Origin: Alitta virens | Taxonomy: Eukaryota; Annelida; Polychaeta; Phyllodocida; Nereididae | Direction: 5' to 3' | DNA: 64,000 bases | NCBI GenBank assembly: GCA_932294295.1 | Contig: OW028584.1 | Location: 35,969,969 to 36,033,968 of the forward strand | Shown: positions 49,582 through 57,750 of the stretch, one piece after another | How positions within the stretch are numbered: position 1 is the first letter of the stretch | How the letters are laid out: each line of letters begins with the position of its first letter | The notes under the pieces: generated by a model | Told to the model about the DNA's origin: nothing | What the model saw: the letters and a program-made list of their open reading frames with translations, nothing else | Databases searched by the model: none | Position numbers and translations under genes: made by a program

Positions 49582-51364
49582 TCAGTAATACTGTCTTATC
49601 TTCTCCCTAGCAACTTGGGCAGCTTTCCGTTGTGACCTACGTCTAGGTTCTGGAACAAAGAGAGGGGGGCCTAAAAATATATTTTGACAACTATTTTAAA
49701 AATAAATTAATTTAAGATATTTAACAAATACAAAGAAATGCAGGAAGGGTTATACGCACCATCACTGCTAGCGTGGCTACTCGCATCAGACAAGTCCTCA
49801 AAGCCCGCCACTGCATTGAACAGAACTGTAAAAATAAATATGACATTTTTCTGATATATACCATACTAGTTTATCTAAATTAACTATGTAGTAATGTACT
49901 TAACCCCTAAGAAGGTATATTTCTTTGACTAAAGATATCTCTTGATGTTTTTTTAGAGTTACATATTTAACACCAGGGGTTCACAAGGCGACTAAAGCGC
50001 CCCCTTGTGTAAATTTCTAGTATCACGGCTTTAATGCTATAGCGTATTGTATAGTTAAACCGTAGTTTGTCATACTGTGTAGATATTATATATGTTAATT
50101 ACAAACTCTCAATCAATCGTTACCTTCATCATCTGATTCATCCATGAGAGGTATGGCAGGCGCAGGTCGTCCTCCCAAGATGTCCATGTCATTAAGACGG
50201 AGGAATCTCTCATCATCATCAGCATCCTCCAGCATCTCAATATCAGCGAACGGCTCAGCAGCTCTCTGAACCAGTTCAGCCCTCCTCGCACGTCTCAAGA
50301 CAACTGAAATGAAAACAAAACTCGGCTAAAATTTTGTAATTTAACCTAAAAAATAGTAAATGGTATGCACATTATCTGGCGGTTTTGAAATTGTAGGCTT
50401 AATTTAAATACATTATCTTAAAGTTATGATTAGTCGTAAATATGTAAAAATTATTATGGCTCACCCTTTATACACAAGACAATCGCGACCATCATGACCA
50501 GTGTTGAACAAATCGTCAAAGGCATGACAATCTTCAAGAAACTTGAAGTTCTTCCCATCACCATGGTTGTTGTCCAGTCAGGGGTTAAAGTTGTCAGTTC
50601 AGGTCTCGTAGACACAAAGTCTGTATCAGCAGTTGTCATCCCGGATCCAAAAATGACTACCCTTCCAGACCTGAAGATAACCTTGACACTAGCATCACGG
50701 CCTTTCAACTGCTCCATGACCTCGTCTTCTGAGCGTGTATAGAACCTATGACCAAGAAGTATTTATTAAAAAAGAATTTTTTTTAAATTTTCCTTAATGT
50801 TATACTCATTGACACTCATAAGGAGCTATTTATGAATGAATCGCCTGATAACAAAGAACTGGCTAATTAATAATACTAAAGTGCGCACAATAGGTTAACT
50901 ACTATCTGATCATCTTGAAAAGTATATACATGTTCAACCAAATACTATTTTTAGAACAAATGTGTAGTACACATAATCCACGCCAGACGGCTGATAACCC
51001 CGCCGTCTAGTGTAAAATAGCGGTATCAATGTTTTAATTAAATTATATAAAACAATCAGAAAGCTCAATAAACTTATTCTAATAGCAGGTAACAAGCTAT
51101 CAACGAGTGACTTTTTTAGTACGAGTGTATATACATATATATATATATATATATTCAAAAGGTTGAAACAGCCAAAATAAAAGGTTTAATATATATAGGT
51201 ATTATGAATAACTTTACTCACCGGATTTCTTGAACATCATCCAGAGAGATGTATCTTAAATCTGCTACATCCGAATCATCACAGATCAAGACACCATTCT
51301 CCTCATTCTGACAACCAAGTACCACAGACAGTACAAACAATCTCATCAATGACGACATGGCCAT
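49582..51364 (-). CDS. Spliced type I membrane protein, five exons, Polinton accessory gene
   Basis: I assembled this from splice signals. The exons are 51364-51222, 50745-50465, 50303-50124, 49825-49760 and 49670-49582. Every intron is GT..AG (donors GTGAGT, GTGAGC, GTAACG, GTGCGT) and every phase matches, giving 252 codons plus TGA. Exon 1 starts with a signal peptide (MAMSSLMRLFVLSVVLG). Exon 2 holds most of a ~100-residue ectodomain and the membrane segment (LTICSTLVMMVAIVLCI). Exon 3 follows with VVLRRARR, a stop-transfer signal, and an acidic stretch (EDADDDE). Exons 4-5 finish a cytoplasmic tail of about 110 residues ending in a basic segment (PEPRRRSQRK). A TATA-like TATTTATA lies about 100 bp upstream of the ATG. 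The family is unknown. It could be an envelope or receptor-like accessory protein of the element, or a captured host gene. Confidence 0.8.
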
Positions 51365-52638
51365 TGCGAAAAATCAATTAGTCGTGGTAAAAAAGAATTA
51401 GCGAAAATCGTAGATGTAGTCGTTGTAAAATCAGCAGGAATAATGATTTACTATGTCATTGCACAGTATAAATACTATTTTAGTGGTATATTAATGTCAA
51501 ACGATGCAATGTCGCTTGTTCGACTGTTTCTTTACAATCATTCAGTGTATTTAGACATTGGTACATGCTGCTATACCAACATTTCTGGTATGTCAATGGC
51601 AACGCTTAGCCTAAGAAACCTTGATAATACCAAATGAGGGTTTACCCCCACTCCCCCCACACATCAAGCAATAACCGACTAAGGGGGTTAAAAGAATTGT
51701 ATTAAGTTAATTTAGTTAAACACGGCTTATGGTGTAAAAAGACTAGCACTTTTTACTAATAACTATTAACCCCAGAAAATACATTTTTTCTACTTGAAAA
51801 GATGTACACAAATCTGATCATAAGATAAATAACTAAAACGATGTGAAATGGTTAAGAGGACTTCCTAATTGGCAGGTCAATAAGAAAAGAACACATCCCC
51901 GCCCTCGCCGAAATTAATCCTCTAGTCTAAATTGTTTTTTCATGTGATTAGCCCTAAAAGAAGTCTTGGGGGAGGGGGAGGGGGGCTGGCCATGTTTCTG
52001 TCATGTTTGTGCATCAGCTATATAGAACTAAGTTAGTTGTAAATAATGCATGAATAACTGACCTAAAAACAGTCAATAACAACCAATAACCGTCTTTTTA
52101 ATATTAGAAGATAATTTCAGTCTACATGCTAAATGGCTTTTTCTTAGCAATCTAAAAAACCTACTGGATGCCCTTTTTTTGGTCTTATTAAGGTTATTAA
52201 GTCTATTTTTACCGGTTTTTTTACTTAAATCAACCAATATTACAGAGGCTATATTAACATACACAAGTTAAAAAGTGGTAAGACTACACGCCGCCTCACG
52301 GTAAATTTTTTAAAGTTATTTTTAGCTACCCTCCCCCCGTCGACATTAACGCTAGGGGGCGTCTGCGTGTGCAGCCCCCACATCCATCAATGAGACTAGC
52401 GATTATCTATACTGTAATTTAAAGACCCGGGTTCGAAACTCTATTTCATCGAACTCAATTTGTTTTAATGTAAATTGGGTGTATATTATGGTTTTTCATT
52501 ACCACAGTAGGAGGTAGTGACACTCTGTTTTGGAGGGAGGGGGAGGGTCTTTTTTGTCAATACAATATGTGTACAAGGTCTGCTCTCTTTGGAGGATATG
52601 GTGGCCTTGAAAAAGGCCAAATTGTTATTGGATTTTGA
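51365..52638. other. Intergenic region of the Polinton left arm
   Basis: Holds the inverted copy of the GCCCCCTAGTGTTAATG element (about 52285-52360) and G/C-run sequences near 51645-51690 and 51970. An isolated polymerase III box B-like GGTTCGAAACT sits at 52430-52440. A 64-codon open frame at 51443 (+) is not supported. No further exon was recognised. Confidence 0.45.
52285..52380 (-). repeat. Intergenic GCCCCCTAGTGTTAATG element, inverted copy
   Basis: On the minus strand: GACGCCCCCTAGCGTTAATG, then TCGACGGGGGGAGGGTAGCTA and AAAATAAC. The two tandem copies at 54118-54335 read the same way on the plus strand, so this copy is inverted relative to them. Weaker matches to the GCCCCCT..GTGT core sit in introns of the spliced gene near 49990-50030 and 50995-51050. 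Confidence 0.65.
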
Positions 52639-52965
52639 CTACTGCAGTCTGTTACCAATATAAGGATAACAAGGATAGCAACTGATTATGAGACGATTTT
52701 TCAAACATATCCTGAGATGATCTGTAACTTGGCCAGGTCTTTCACTCCATCCAACAGGGTTAGGCAGTCTTGTCATCCATACTCGCTTCCGCTTCTCCTC
52801 ACTTTTCAGTACTCTTGTCCCCATCATAGCCATGTTAACAAGATCCTCCAGTTCCTTCTTACTATAGGCCTTGAAAAACTGGCTGGATTTTGGTCCAACA
52901 ACTTCAGCCCCCCTGAAATGCTTCAGAGCATGGCGGAACGTCTGATCATTAAAGTAGTAAGACAT
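52639..52965 (-). CDS. Small basic protein, function unknown
   Basis: A 108-codon frame starting at an ATG (52965) in the Polinton left arm. The first ~75 residues look like a folded basic domain (FRHALKHFRGAEVV, YSKKELEDLVNMAMMG, EEKRKRVWMTRL). The last ~25 are cysteine-containing and hydrophobic and may be read-through of an unrecognised intron. Its start is 274 bp from the divergent RING-like gene at 53239, so the two may share a promoter region. I recognise no family. Confidence 0.5.
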   Translation of the reverse strand: MSYYFNDQTFRHALKHFRGAEVVGPKSSQFFKAYSKKELEDLVNMAMMGTRVLKSEEKRKRVWMTRLPNPVGWSERPGQVTDHLRICLKNRLIISCYPCYPYIGNRLQ

Positions 52966-53039
52966 TTTTACTTCTTTGAATAATTCAGAGTAACAGTGTT
53001 ATGCATTTTAACCAGTCTGGTTATTTTGCTTAAGGATTA

Positions 53040-53075
53040 TCTACAGGGAACCGTGATTGGTTTAAAGATAGGATA
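53040..53075. promoter_or_regulatory. Possible promoter elements between divergent genes
   Basis: An inverted CCAAT (GATTGGTTT at about 53054) followed by TTTAAAGATA lies between the start of the 108-residue gene (52965, -) and the RING-like gene (53239, +). The same CCAATCA motif precedes the other RING-like gene and the PC4-like gene. Confidence 0.35.
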
Positions 53076-53238
53076 CTCTGCTACAAGGGGGGTTAGGAGG
53101 GTGTATTCACACCTACATGTGATGCTCTATGTATGGTCAGTATTTTCATGGTTGAGAGACTATGCATCATCTGCAGCTGGAAAGGATTTTGGCTGGCCTG
53201 ATCATTCATGCAAAGATCACTAGACACCAAGCATCAAT

Positions 53239-53865
53239 ATGGCTGTTTGCATTATCTGCACAGAGAATGAGGCATCTTACCAACTTCAATGCTGCTACAC
53301 TACTACTGCTGAGATGAAGATATGCAAGAAATGTCTTCAGACACTTGCCATACAAACAGCCACAGTAGACTATCAGAAGGGTCCTGCTCATGATCTTGCA
53401 GAGAAAATTGATCCAGAATTAACATGTCCTTTCTGTAGAGGTCATTATGGGTCAGTCATTGATAGCAATCTTACACAGTTTGATATCAGAGACTTTGTTG
53501 ATACTTTTCAGCTGCTTAAAACATCAAGATTTTTGAGGTTTGCCTACGAAGAAAAAGCACAGTCATTGAACCGCACCATAAAAACTCAGGAATCAAAGAT
53601 ATCGTCTTACAAAAAGATGATTGACGAGCAGACAAGACTACTACTGAAAGTACGATCAGAACTCAAAAAGAGCCAACTGAGGGAAAAAGAAGACCGGCGA
53701 CGACTCATGAACCAGGTCCTAGTACCCTTTGCAGACTTCCTCAATATACCAATAGCCCAGGGGTCAAGAAATACGACCTCCATCGCCCCCCTTACACCCC
53801 CCTCAACAAGACCCCCAACACCCCTGCCAATGGTGGAAGCCTCTACCATTGATCTGACTGAGTAA
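53239..53865 (+). CDS. RING-like protein with coiled coil and C-terminal SUMO-interaction-like motif
   Basis: An intronless gene of 208 codons starting MAVCIICTEN. The zinc-binding part (residues about 4-70) has CIIC, a CC pair, CKKC and CPFC, a RING-like arrangement without an obvious histidine. Residues about 105-170 form a charged coiled coil (EEKAQSLNRTIKTQ ... KKSQLREKEDRRR). A proline/threonine-rich stretch follows, and the protein ends STIDLTE. An I-D-L-T core followed by an acidic residue is the hydrophobic type of SUMO-interaction motif found in SUMO-targeted ubiquitin ligases such as RNF4. Ligase and SUMO binding are inference from motifs. The stop overlaps a poly(A) signal (TAATAAA, 53863-53869). 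It is a paralogue of the gene at 48698. Confidence 0.85.
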   Translation: MAVCIICTENEASYQLQCCYTTTAEMKICKKCLQTLAIQTATVDYQKGPAHDLAEKIDPELTCPFCRGHYGSVIDSNLTQFDIRDFVDTFQLLKTSRFLRFAYEEKAQSLNRTIKTQESKISSYKKMIDEQTRLLLKVRSELKKSQLREKEDRRRLMNQVLVPFADFLNIPIAQGSRNTTSIAPLTPPSTRPPTPLPMVEASTIDLTE

Positions 53866-54117
53866 TAAATAATAAAAAAGATGAAAAAACTTTGATAAAA
53901 AGAAACAAAAAATAAATTAAAAAAACCCCTCCTCAAAAATAGCGTATCTTGTACACCCATGTATTCGGCACATGAAAAAACTGCTCTTTAAGAAATGAAA
54001 AAGTAGCAGTGAGATTCGAACACTTGATGACGGCGTGGCAGGCGAGTGAAAACGCACAAGACTACAGACCAGATAGAAGGTTGGTGATTTAGTTATGAAT
54101 ATATATTAGAGCTAGAA

Positions 54118-54335
54118 TAGTACACAAAACCCAGAGAGATGGCGTGACGGTGTAACTATGATGCCCCTAGTGTTAATGTCATCGGTAGGGGTAGCTAAAA
54201 ATAGACTTAGAAGTTGTTGAGAGAAGAAATAGTACACCAAAAATCAGAGAGATGGCGTGACGACGTAACTATGACGCCCCCTAGTGTTAATGTTGACGAG
54301 GGAAGGAAGCTAAAAATAGACTTAGAAGTTGTCGC
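54118..54335 (+). repeat. Two tandem copies of the GCCCCCTAGTGTTAATG element
   Basis: Two units of about 111 bp starting TAGTACAC.AAAA and CAGAGAGATGGCGTGACG, then GTAACTATGA.GCCCC, TAGTGTTAATGT, and ending GCTAAAAATAGACTTAGAAG. Between them they differ at roughly one base in ten. The third, inverted copy is at 52285-52360. Confidence 0.8.
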
Positions 54336-54492
54336 TTGATCGGACATGTCAGTGTCTAGTGGTACTGTATGGGTAAAAGCTAACTATATAAATAATGTCA
54401 GCGCAAGAGTTACTAATTCTAACTAGAGAACAATATACCAGTAATGAATAATCACGCCTCGTACTGCCACAGTAGCAGTATGGGTACATAGC

Positions 54493-54572
54493 TCTCCATC
54501 GGCAGGGGTGGTACAGGTGGTAGGGCACCCGCCTATTATGTATGAGGTAGCGGGTTCAAATCTTGCTTCCAA
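54493..54572 (+). repeat. tRNA-like sequence (SINE head or tRNA relic) inside the Polinton
   Basis: Box A-like TGGTACAGGTGG (54509-54520) and box B-like GGTTCAAATCT (54553-54563) are 32 bases apart, close to tRNA spacing. A T-arm can be drawn: GCGGG, loop TTCAAAT, CTTGC, with two G-U pairs. The acceptor stem is poor and the anticodon arm weak, so I call it tRNA-like rather than a functional tRNA. Confidence 0.5.
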
Positions 54573-54599
54573 AACAAAAATTATGATTTAATTTTTATT

Positions 54600-55083
54600 C
54601 ACAAAGTACTTTTATTTACATAAAACTTTTTTGTTTTACACAAAACTTATTTGTTTCATTCCGTTTTTGTAATTTTTTTAACTTTTTTATTATTATTTTA
54701 ATTTTAATAAAAAAATTTTACTGTTAAAAACTTTTTATCTTTTCTAAAAAAACTTTGCTTCACACATTTTTTGTAATTTTTATCCAACTTTTTATTATTT
54801 TAATTTTAATCAAAAACTTTTACTGTAAAATTTTTTTTAAAAAATTTATTTGTTTCACACCATTTTTGTAATTTTTTATCCAACTTTTTTATTATTTTAA
54901 TTTTAATCAAAAACTTTTACTGCTAAAAATTTTTTTTAAAAACTTATTTGTTTCACACCATTTTTGTAATTTTTTATCCAACTTTTTTATTATTTTAATT
55001 TTAATCAAAAAATTTTACTGATAAAGCATACGTATACACACATTTACACAAAGTTGTTGAAGTTTTTTTTTAAAGTTTTATTT
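54600..55083. terminator. AT-rich ~98-bp tandem repeat with poly(A) signal of the minus-strand gene cluster
   Basis: Four degenerate units of about 95-100 bp (TTTGTTTCACACCATTTTTG ... TTATTATTTTAATTTTAATC). They separate the convergent ends of the RING-like gene (+) and the minus-strand core cluster. AATAAA on the minus strand lies at 55078-55083, 46 bp after the PC4-like stop, and further TTTATT motifs occur in the repeats. Confidence 0.65.
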
Positions 55084-55128
55084 GAATTTTTTTAAAGTTT
55101 TTTCTGTTGGTACTTTTTTACAAAAACA

Positions 55129-55638
55129 TTAATTGAAATATAGAGGGGCATACAAGTGCATAATATCAACCAGTTCAAAAAATTCAGCTTTGTTCAAAGG
55201 ACAACCTTTCTTTGTAGGGACAAAGTCTTGGTGAGGCGAAGGCTTCCAGAACAGTCTTATGTCTACAGTGTTGAATTTTGTAGTTTGTAGACGAATACTT
55301 TCTGTGATATTAAACATTCCCTCTTGGCGATTTGTAAGGGCATTGAGAACTTCTGGTATCAGGTACAGCAGAGTTTTACCCTCTTCTACAGACATGTGTA
55401 CTCCTTTTCTGGTTGGGCAATCATTTTCATCATACAAACGGAGGTGAAGAAGTTTTCTTCCTTGATACTGCTTAAGAGTCATTCTACGGCCCCTTTTACC
55501 TAGGATCTCTTCAAAAAATACTATGTCTTGGTTTGTGGTAGTCATGATGGGATCTTCAGAGGCTGGAGGGTGATTATGATTCTTGATCAGCAAGCCTCTG
55601 CTTTTATTGCCTGAGAGACTAGGCCGCTCGATTTTCAT
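55129..55638 (-). CDS. Protein with two PC4-like (transcription coactivator p15) domains
   Basis: 169 codons from ATG 55638. After a ~35-residue polar leader, residues about 38-100 match the PC4 pattern: FFEEILGKRGRRMTLKQYQG, then LRLYDE, RKGVHMSVEEG and a final helix. Residues about 105-167 repeat it in weaker form: MFNITESIRLQTTKF, VDIRLFWKP, TKKGCPLNKAEFFELVD. PC4 domains normally dimerise to bind single-stranded DNA through the beta-sheet. A tandem in one chain could form the dimer alone (inference). Such a protein could act in transcription or in protecting replication intermediates. It is the last gene of the minus cluster. CCAAT boxes precede it. Confidence 0.7.
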   Translation of the reverse strand: MKIERPSLSGNKSRGLLIKNHNHPPASEDPIMTTTNQDIVFFEEILGKRGRRMTLKQYQGRKLLHLRLYDENDCPTRKGVHMSVEEGKTLLYLIPEVLNALTNRQEGMFNITESIRLQTTKFNTVDIRLFWKPSPHQDFVPTKKGCPLNKAEFFELVDIMHLYAPLYFN

Positions 55639-55689
55639 TGGATGGCCAAGACACTTCTGTCATGGTCTGTTAGTTTGGTAGGATAGTTT

Positions 55690-55795
55690 TTCTTGTCTTC
55701 TGATTGGTCAGTCTTTTGTTCATGATCCTGACTGGCTAGTATTACCATCCTCTGATTGGTAGTCATTTTCCTGGCACTGGTTGGCCAGTTCCATG
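55690..55795 (-). promoter_or_regulatory. CCAAT-box cluster upstream of the PC4-like gene
   Basis: Read on the minus strand there are GACCAATCAGAAG and CTACCAATCAGAG, plus CCAACCAG, within about 100 bp. A further ACCAATCACAAG lies at about 56037. They sit 60-160 bp upstream of the ATG at 55638, in the usual range for NF-Y type boxes. The 528-bp gap between this gene and the previous one is the only sizeable gap in the minus cluster, consistent with its own promoter. Confidence 0.55.
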
Positions 55796-56166
55796 AACTG
55801 ACCTTTGTTTTTTCTATTACTAAGTAGAATGTGGCATGTGTTTGATTGTACAAGGGATTCTGTTAAGCCTGATGTTTATACTAAGTAGATTGAAACTCGT
55901 TTGGACAAATGCTGTCACAGTAGATAAACTATTTTAAGACTGTTTTGACTGTAACAGCTTTAGGTAACTTCATAGGATGTTTATTTTGCAAGTTAACTGC
56001 AAGAGGATGGTAGTAAATACACTGATGATTGCTCAGTCCTCACTTGTGATTGGTATGGTAAGTACTATTAGAAGTTCTTCAACCTGTCTTATGACGACCC
56101 ACTAGGGTATAACCCTTTAAGATTAATGTGAGTTTCATGACAGTGTGAATAAGACAAGTTTCTTTA

Positions 56167-56643
56167 TCAATGAGTCAGCCATTTTGTCATTTTTTTTTGG
56201 ACTGGTATTCCTGGAGGGTATCGAGCTACAAGAGATAATGGAGTGTTGATAGCCTTTAAGGCTATATGAAACTGTGGCCATCCTGTCGGCTTTATAACCG
56301 TACCAGAAACAGCAGTCCTTAGTAGGTCTATAATATTCGAGCCTTGTATCAATGTACCATCAATACTGACATCTCCAGTTTTTGATGACCATGTTATCTT
56401 CGGGTTATGTCTCTTGATGTAATTGAGGAGTCGTGTTGCTTTCCCTCTTGTTGACTTTGGAAAGGCCTCAGTGACAAAGCTCTCCTGCTCTTCTTCTTCT
56501 TCTTCTCGTGGTTCAACCAGCACTGGCTGATGTTCATGCTGGATGTTTTGTTGATCATTCTGCTGTACTTTTGGCAATGCATGCTGAGACTGTGTTGACT
56601 TGAGTTTATGGTATGTTGATGCAGGGATGATAAAATGTTTCAT
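56167..56643 (-). CDS. Conserved small Polinton protein (158 codons), function unknown
   Basis: Starts at ATG 56643, sharing its A with the TAA of the preceding gene (TAATG). The N-terminal half is glutamine-rich with a run of six glutamates. The C-terminal half has the conserved pattern KATRLLNYIKRHNPKITWS, then VSIDGTLIQGSNIIDLL and GWPQFHIALKAINTP. I recall closely similar patterns, a short helix and then 'G..I.GSN..DL', in proteins from other Polintons, where no function is established. Its place next to the ATPase and capsid genes suggests a role in the particle or in packaging (inference). Confidence 0.75.
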   Translation of the reverse strand: MKHFIIPASTYHKLKSTQSQHALPKVQQNDQQNIQHEHQPVLVEPREEEEEEQESFVTEAFPKSTRGKATRLLNYIKRHNPKITWSSKTGDVSIDGTLIQGSNIIDLLRTAVSGTVIKPTGWPQFHIALKAINTPLSLVARYPPGIPVQKKMTKWLTH

Positions 56644-56981
56644 TATTCTAAAAGTTCAAGTTGTGGTAGTACAGCCTTAATAAGTCGGGGCCAAACCTTT
56701 TTTAATTGTAGACAGTGCTTCTTTCTTCTTCCTTTCTCTTTGCTGTCGGCAAAGTTAATGAGCTTGTTTTCATAGCGTCTCAGTTCTTTAATGCCTTGAT
56801 TAGTGAGGACTAGCCCCCCCTCAAGAACGTTACGGACTATCTGTCTAAGGACCTCCATCTGGTCTTTATTGATAGTTTTGAGTAAAGCATCTCTTTGCCT
56901 GTCGTCTGTCTCTGACAAGAATCTGATAAACGGTATATTTTTCTTGACTACTAACGATGCAGGCATCTTGGTAAATGACAT
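56643..56981 (-). CDS. Conserved small helical Polinton protein (112 codons)
   Basis: Contains the pattern IRFLSETDDRQRDALLKT, then DQMEVLRQIVRNVLEGGL, then KELRRYENKLINFAD and a basic segment. The order 'ring of short helices, basic stretch, hydrophobic end' matches a small protein common in invertebrate Polintons, which usually ends in a more hydrophobic tail than here. Function is not established. It begins 10 bp after the ATPase stop and overlaps the next gene by one base. Confidence 0.75.
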   Translation of the reverse strand: MSFTKMPASLVVKKNIPFIRFLSETDDRQRDALLKTINKDQMEVLRQIVRNVLEGGLVLTNQGIKELRRYENKLINFADSKEKGRRKKHCLQLKKVWPRLIKAVLPQLELLE

Positions 56982-56991
56982 AGCGGCTTAT

Positions 56992-57732
56992 CTACAGTGC
57001 TTTATAAACGGTAGTAGGACTTGTATCATCAGGAAATATATTAGATCTCAATCTAAGGTTATCGGCAGTATTATTATGTAGATCTATTATGAAATAAGTA
57101 TAAGGTACAGGAGTTGCTGCTAAGTAAGCATCAAGGAATCTCTTGTAGCCTAACTGTCTGCCTAGAGTTTGGATTTGCTGTTTATCACGATTGTTTGCCA
57201 TGACTACAAAAACTTGGGTATTTAAAGTTAAGGTTCGTGAATGTTTGGACTTTGGGAATAGGTTGTGTGTTAGGAGAATAACTGAGCAATTGTTGTGATG
57301 CATGCCGATAGTGAAAAGTTTCAAAATGTTGTCAGCGTTCATTGATTCATTCATTAAATCATCCAAAACAATAGTCTTGTGCTCTGTAGTGGATGCTTGG
57401 AATGTTTCAAGCTCTTCTTCATTTGGTAGTCCATAATGGAAGGATATGTTATCCATCTCAGTCTCCATTTTAGTGAACATTGACTGCCAGGTACTATTGT
57501 AACAGTAAAGTATCTTTTCAGGAGGTCTGTGAAACATGGCATGTTTAAATAATTGGTATACAAATGTAGATTTACCCCCCTGTGTTGGTGAGGCTATAAT
57601 CATGTTGCACGGAGAGGGTATCAGAACAAGAACCTTGTCTTCAGACATAGTCTTCCAACTCTCCGGTATGTCATCATTCTCGCGAGTATGAGATACATCT
57701 ATAATACTCGGTCTTTCCATTGTAAATGACAT
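56992..57732 (-). CDS. ATP: DNA-packaging ATPase (FtsK/A32 type)
   Basis: 246 codons from ATG 57732; a second ATG four codons later is possible. The P-loop reads SPTQGGKST (Walker A, about residues 50-58) in the context PCNMIIASPTQGGKSTF. Walker B is TIVLDDLMNE (about residue 120). A sensor-like VILLTHNLFP follows and the C-terminus has LGRQLGY. Length and order match the genome-packaging ATPases of Polintons, adintoviruses and other double-jelly-roll viruses, which drive DNA into preformed capsids. It lies 18 bp downstream of the major capsid gene, the standard morphogenesis pairing. Confidence 0.92.
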   Translation of the reverse strand: MSFTMERPSIIDVSHTRENDDIPESWKTMSEDKVLVLIPSPCNMIIASPTQGGKSTFVYQLFKHAMFHRPPEKILYCYNSTWQSMFTKMETEMDNISFHYGLPNEEELETFQASTTEHKTIVLDDLMNESMNADNILKLFTIGMHHNNCSVILLTHNLFPKSKHSRTLTLNTQVFVVMANNRDKQQIQTLGRQLGYKRFLDAYLAATPVPYTYFIIDLHNNTADNLRLRSNIFPDDTSPTTVYKAL

Positions 57733-57750
57733 GAGTCAGCTCGGGTGGCT

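Noticed and set aside
51443..51637. 64-codon plus-strand frame in the Polinton left arm
   Set aside because: No recognisable domain, and it overlaps the promoter region of the spliced minus-strand gene.
52430..52440. GGTTCGAAACT as part of a tRNA gene
   Set aside because: A good box B, but no convincing box A or acceptor stem at the right distance.
55635..55853. 72-codon minus-strand frame whose stop overlaps the PC4-like start
   Set aside because: It has no ATG at its beginning, and the region consists of CCAAT-box repeats. More likely the promoter of the PC4-like gene.
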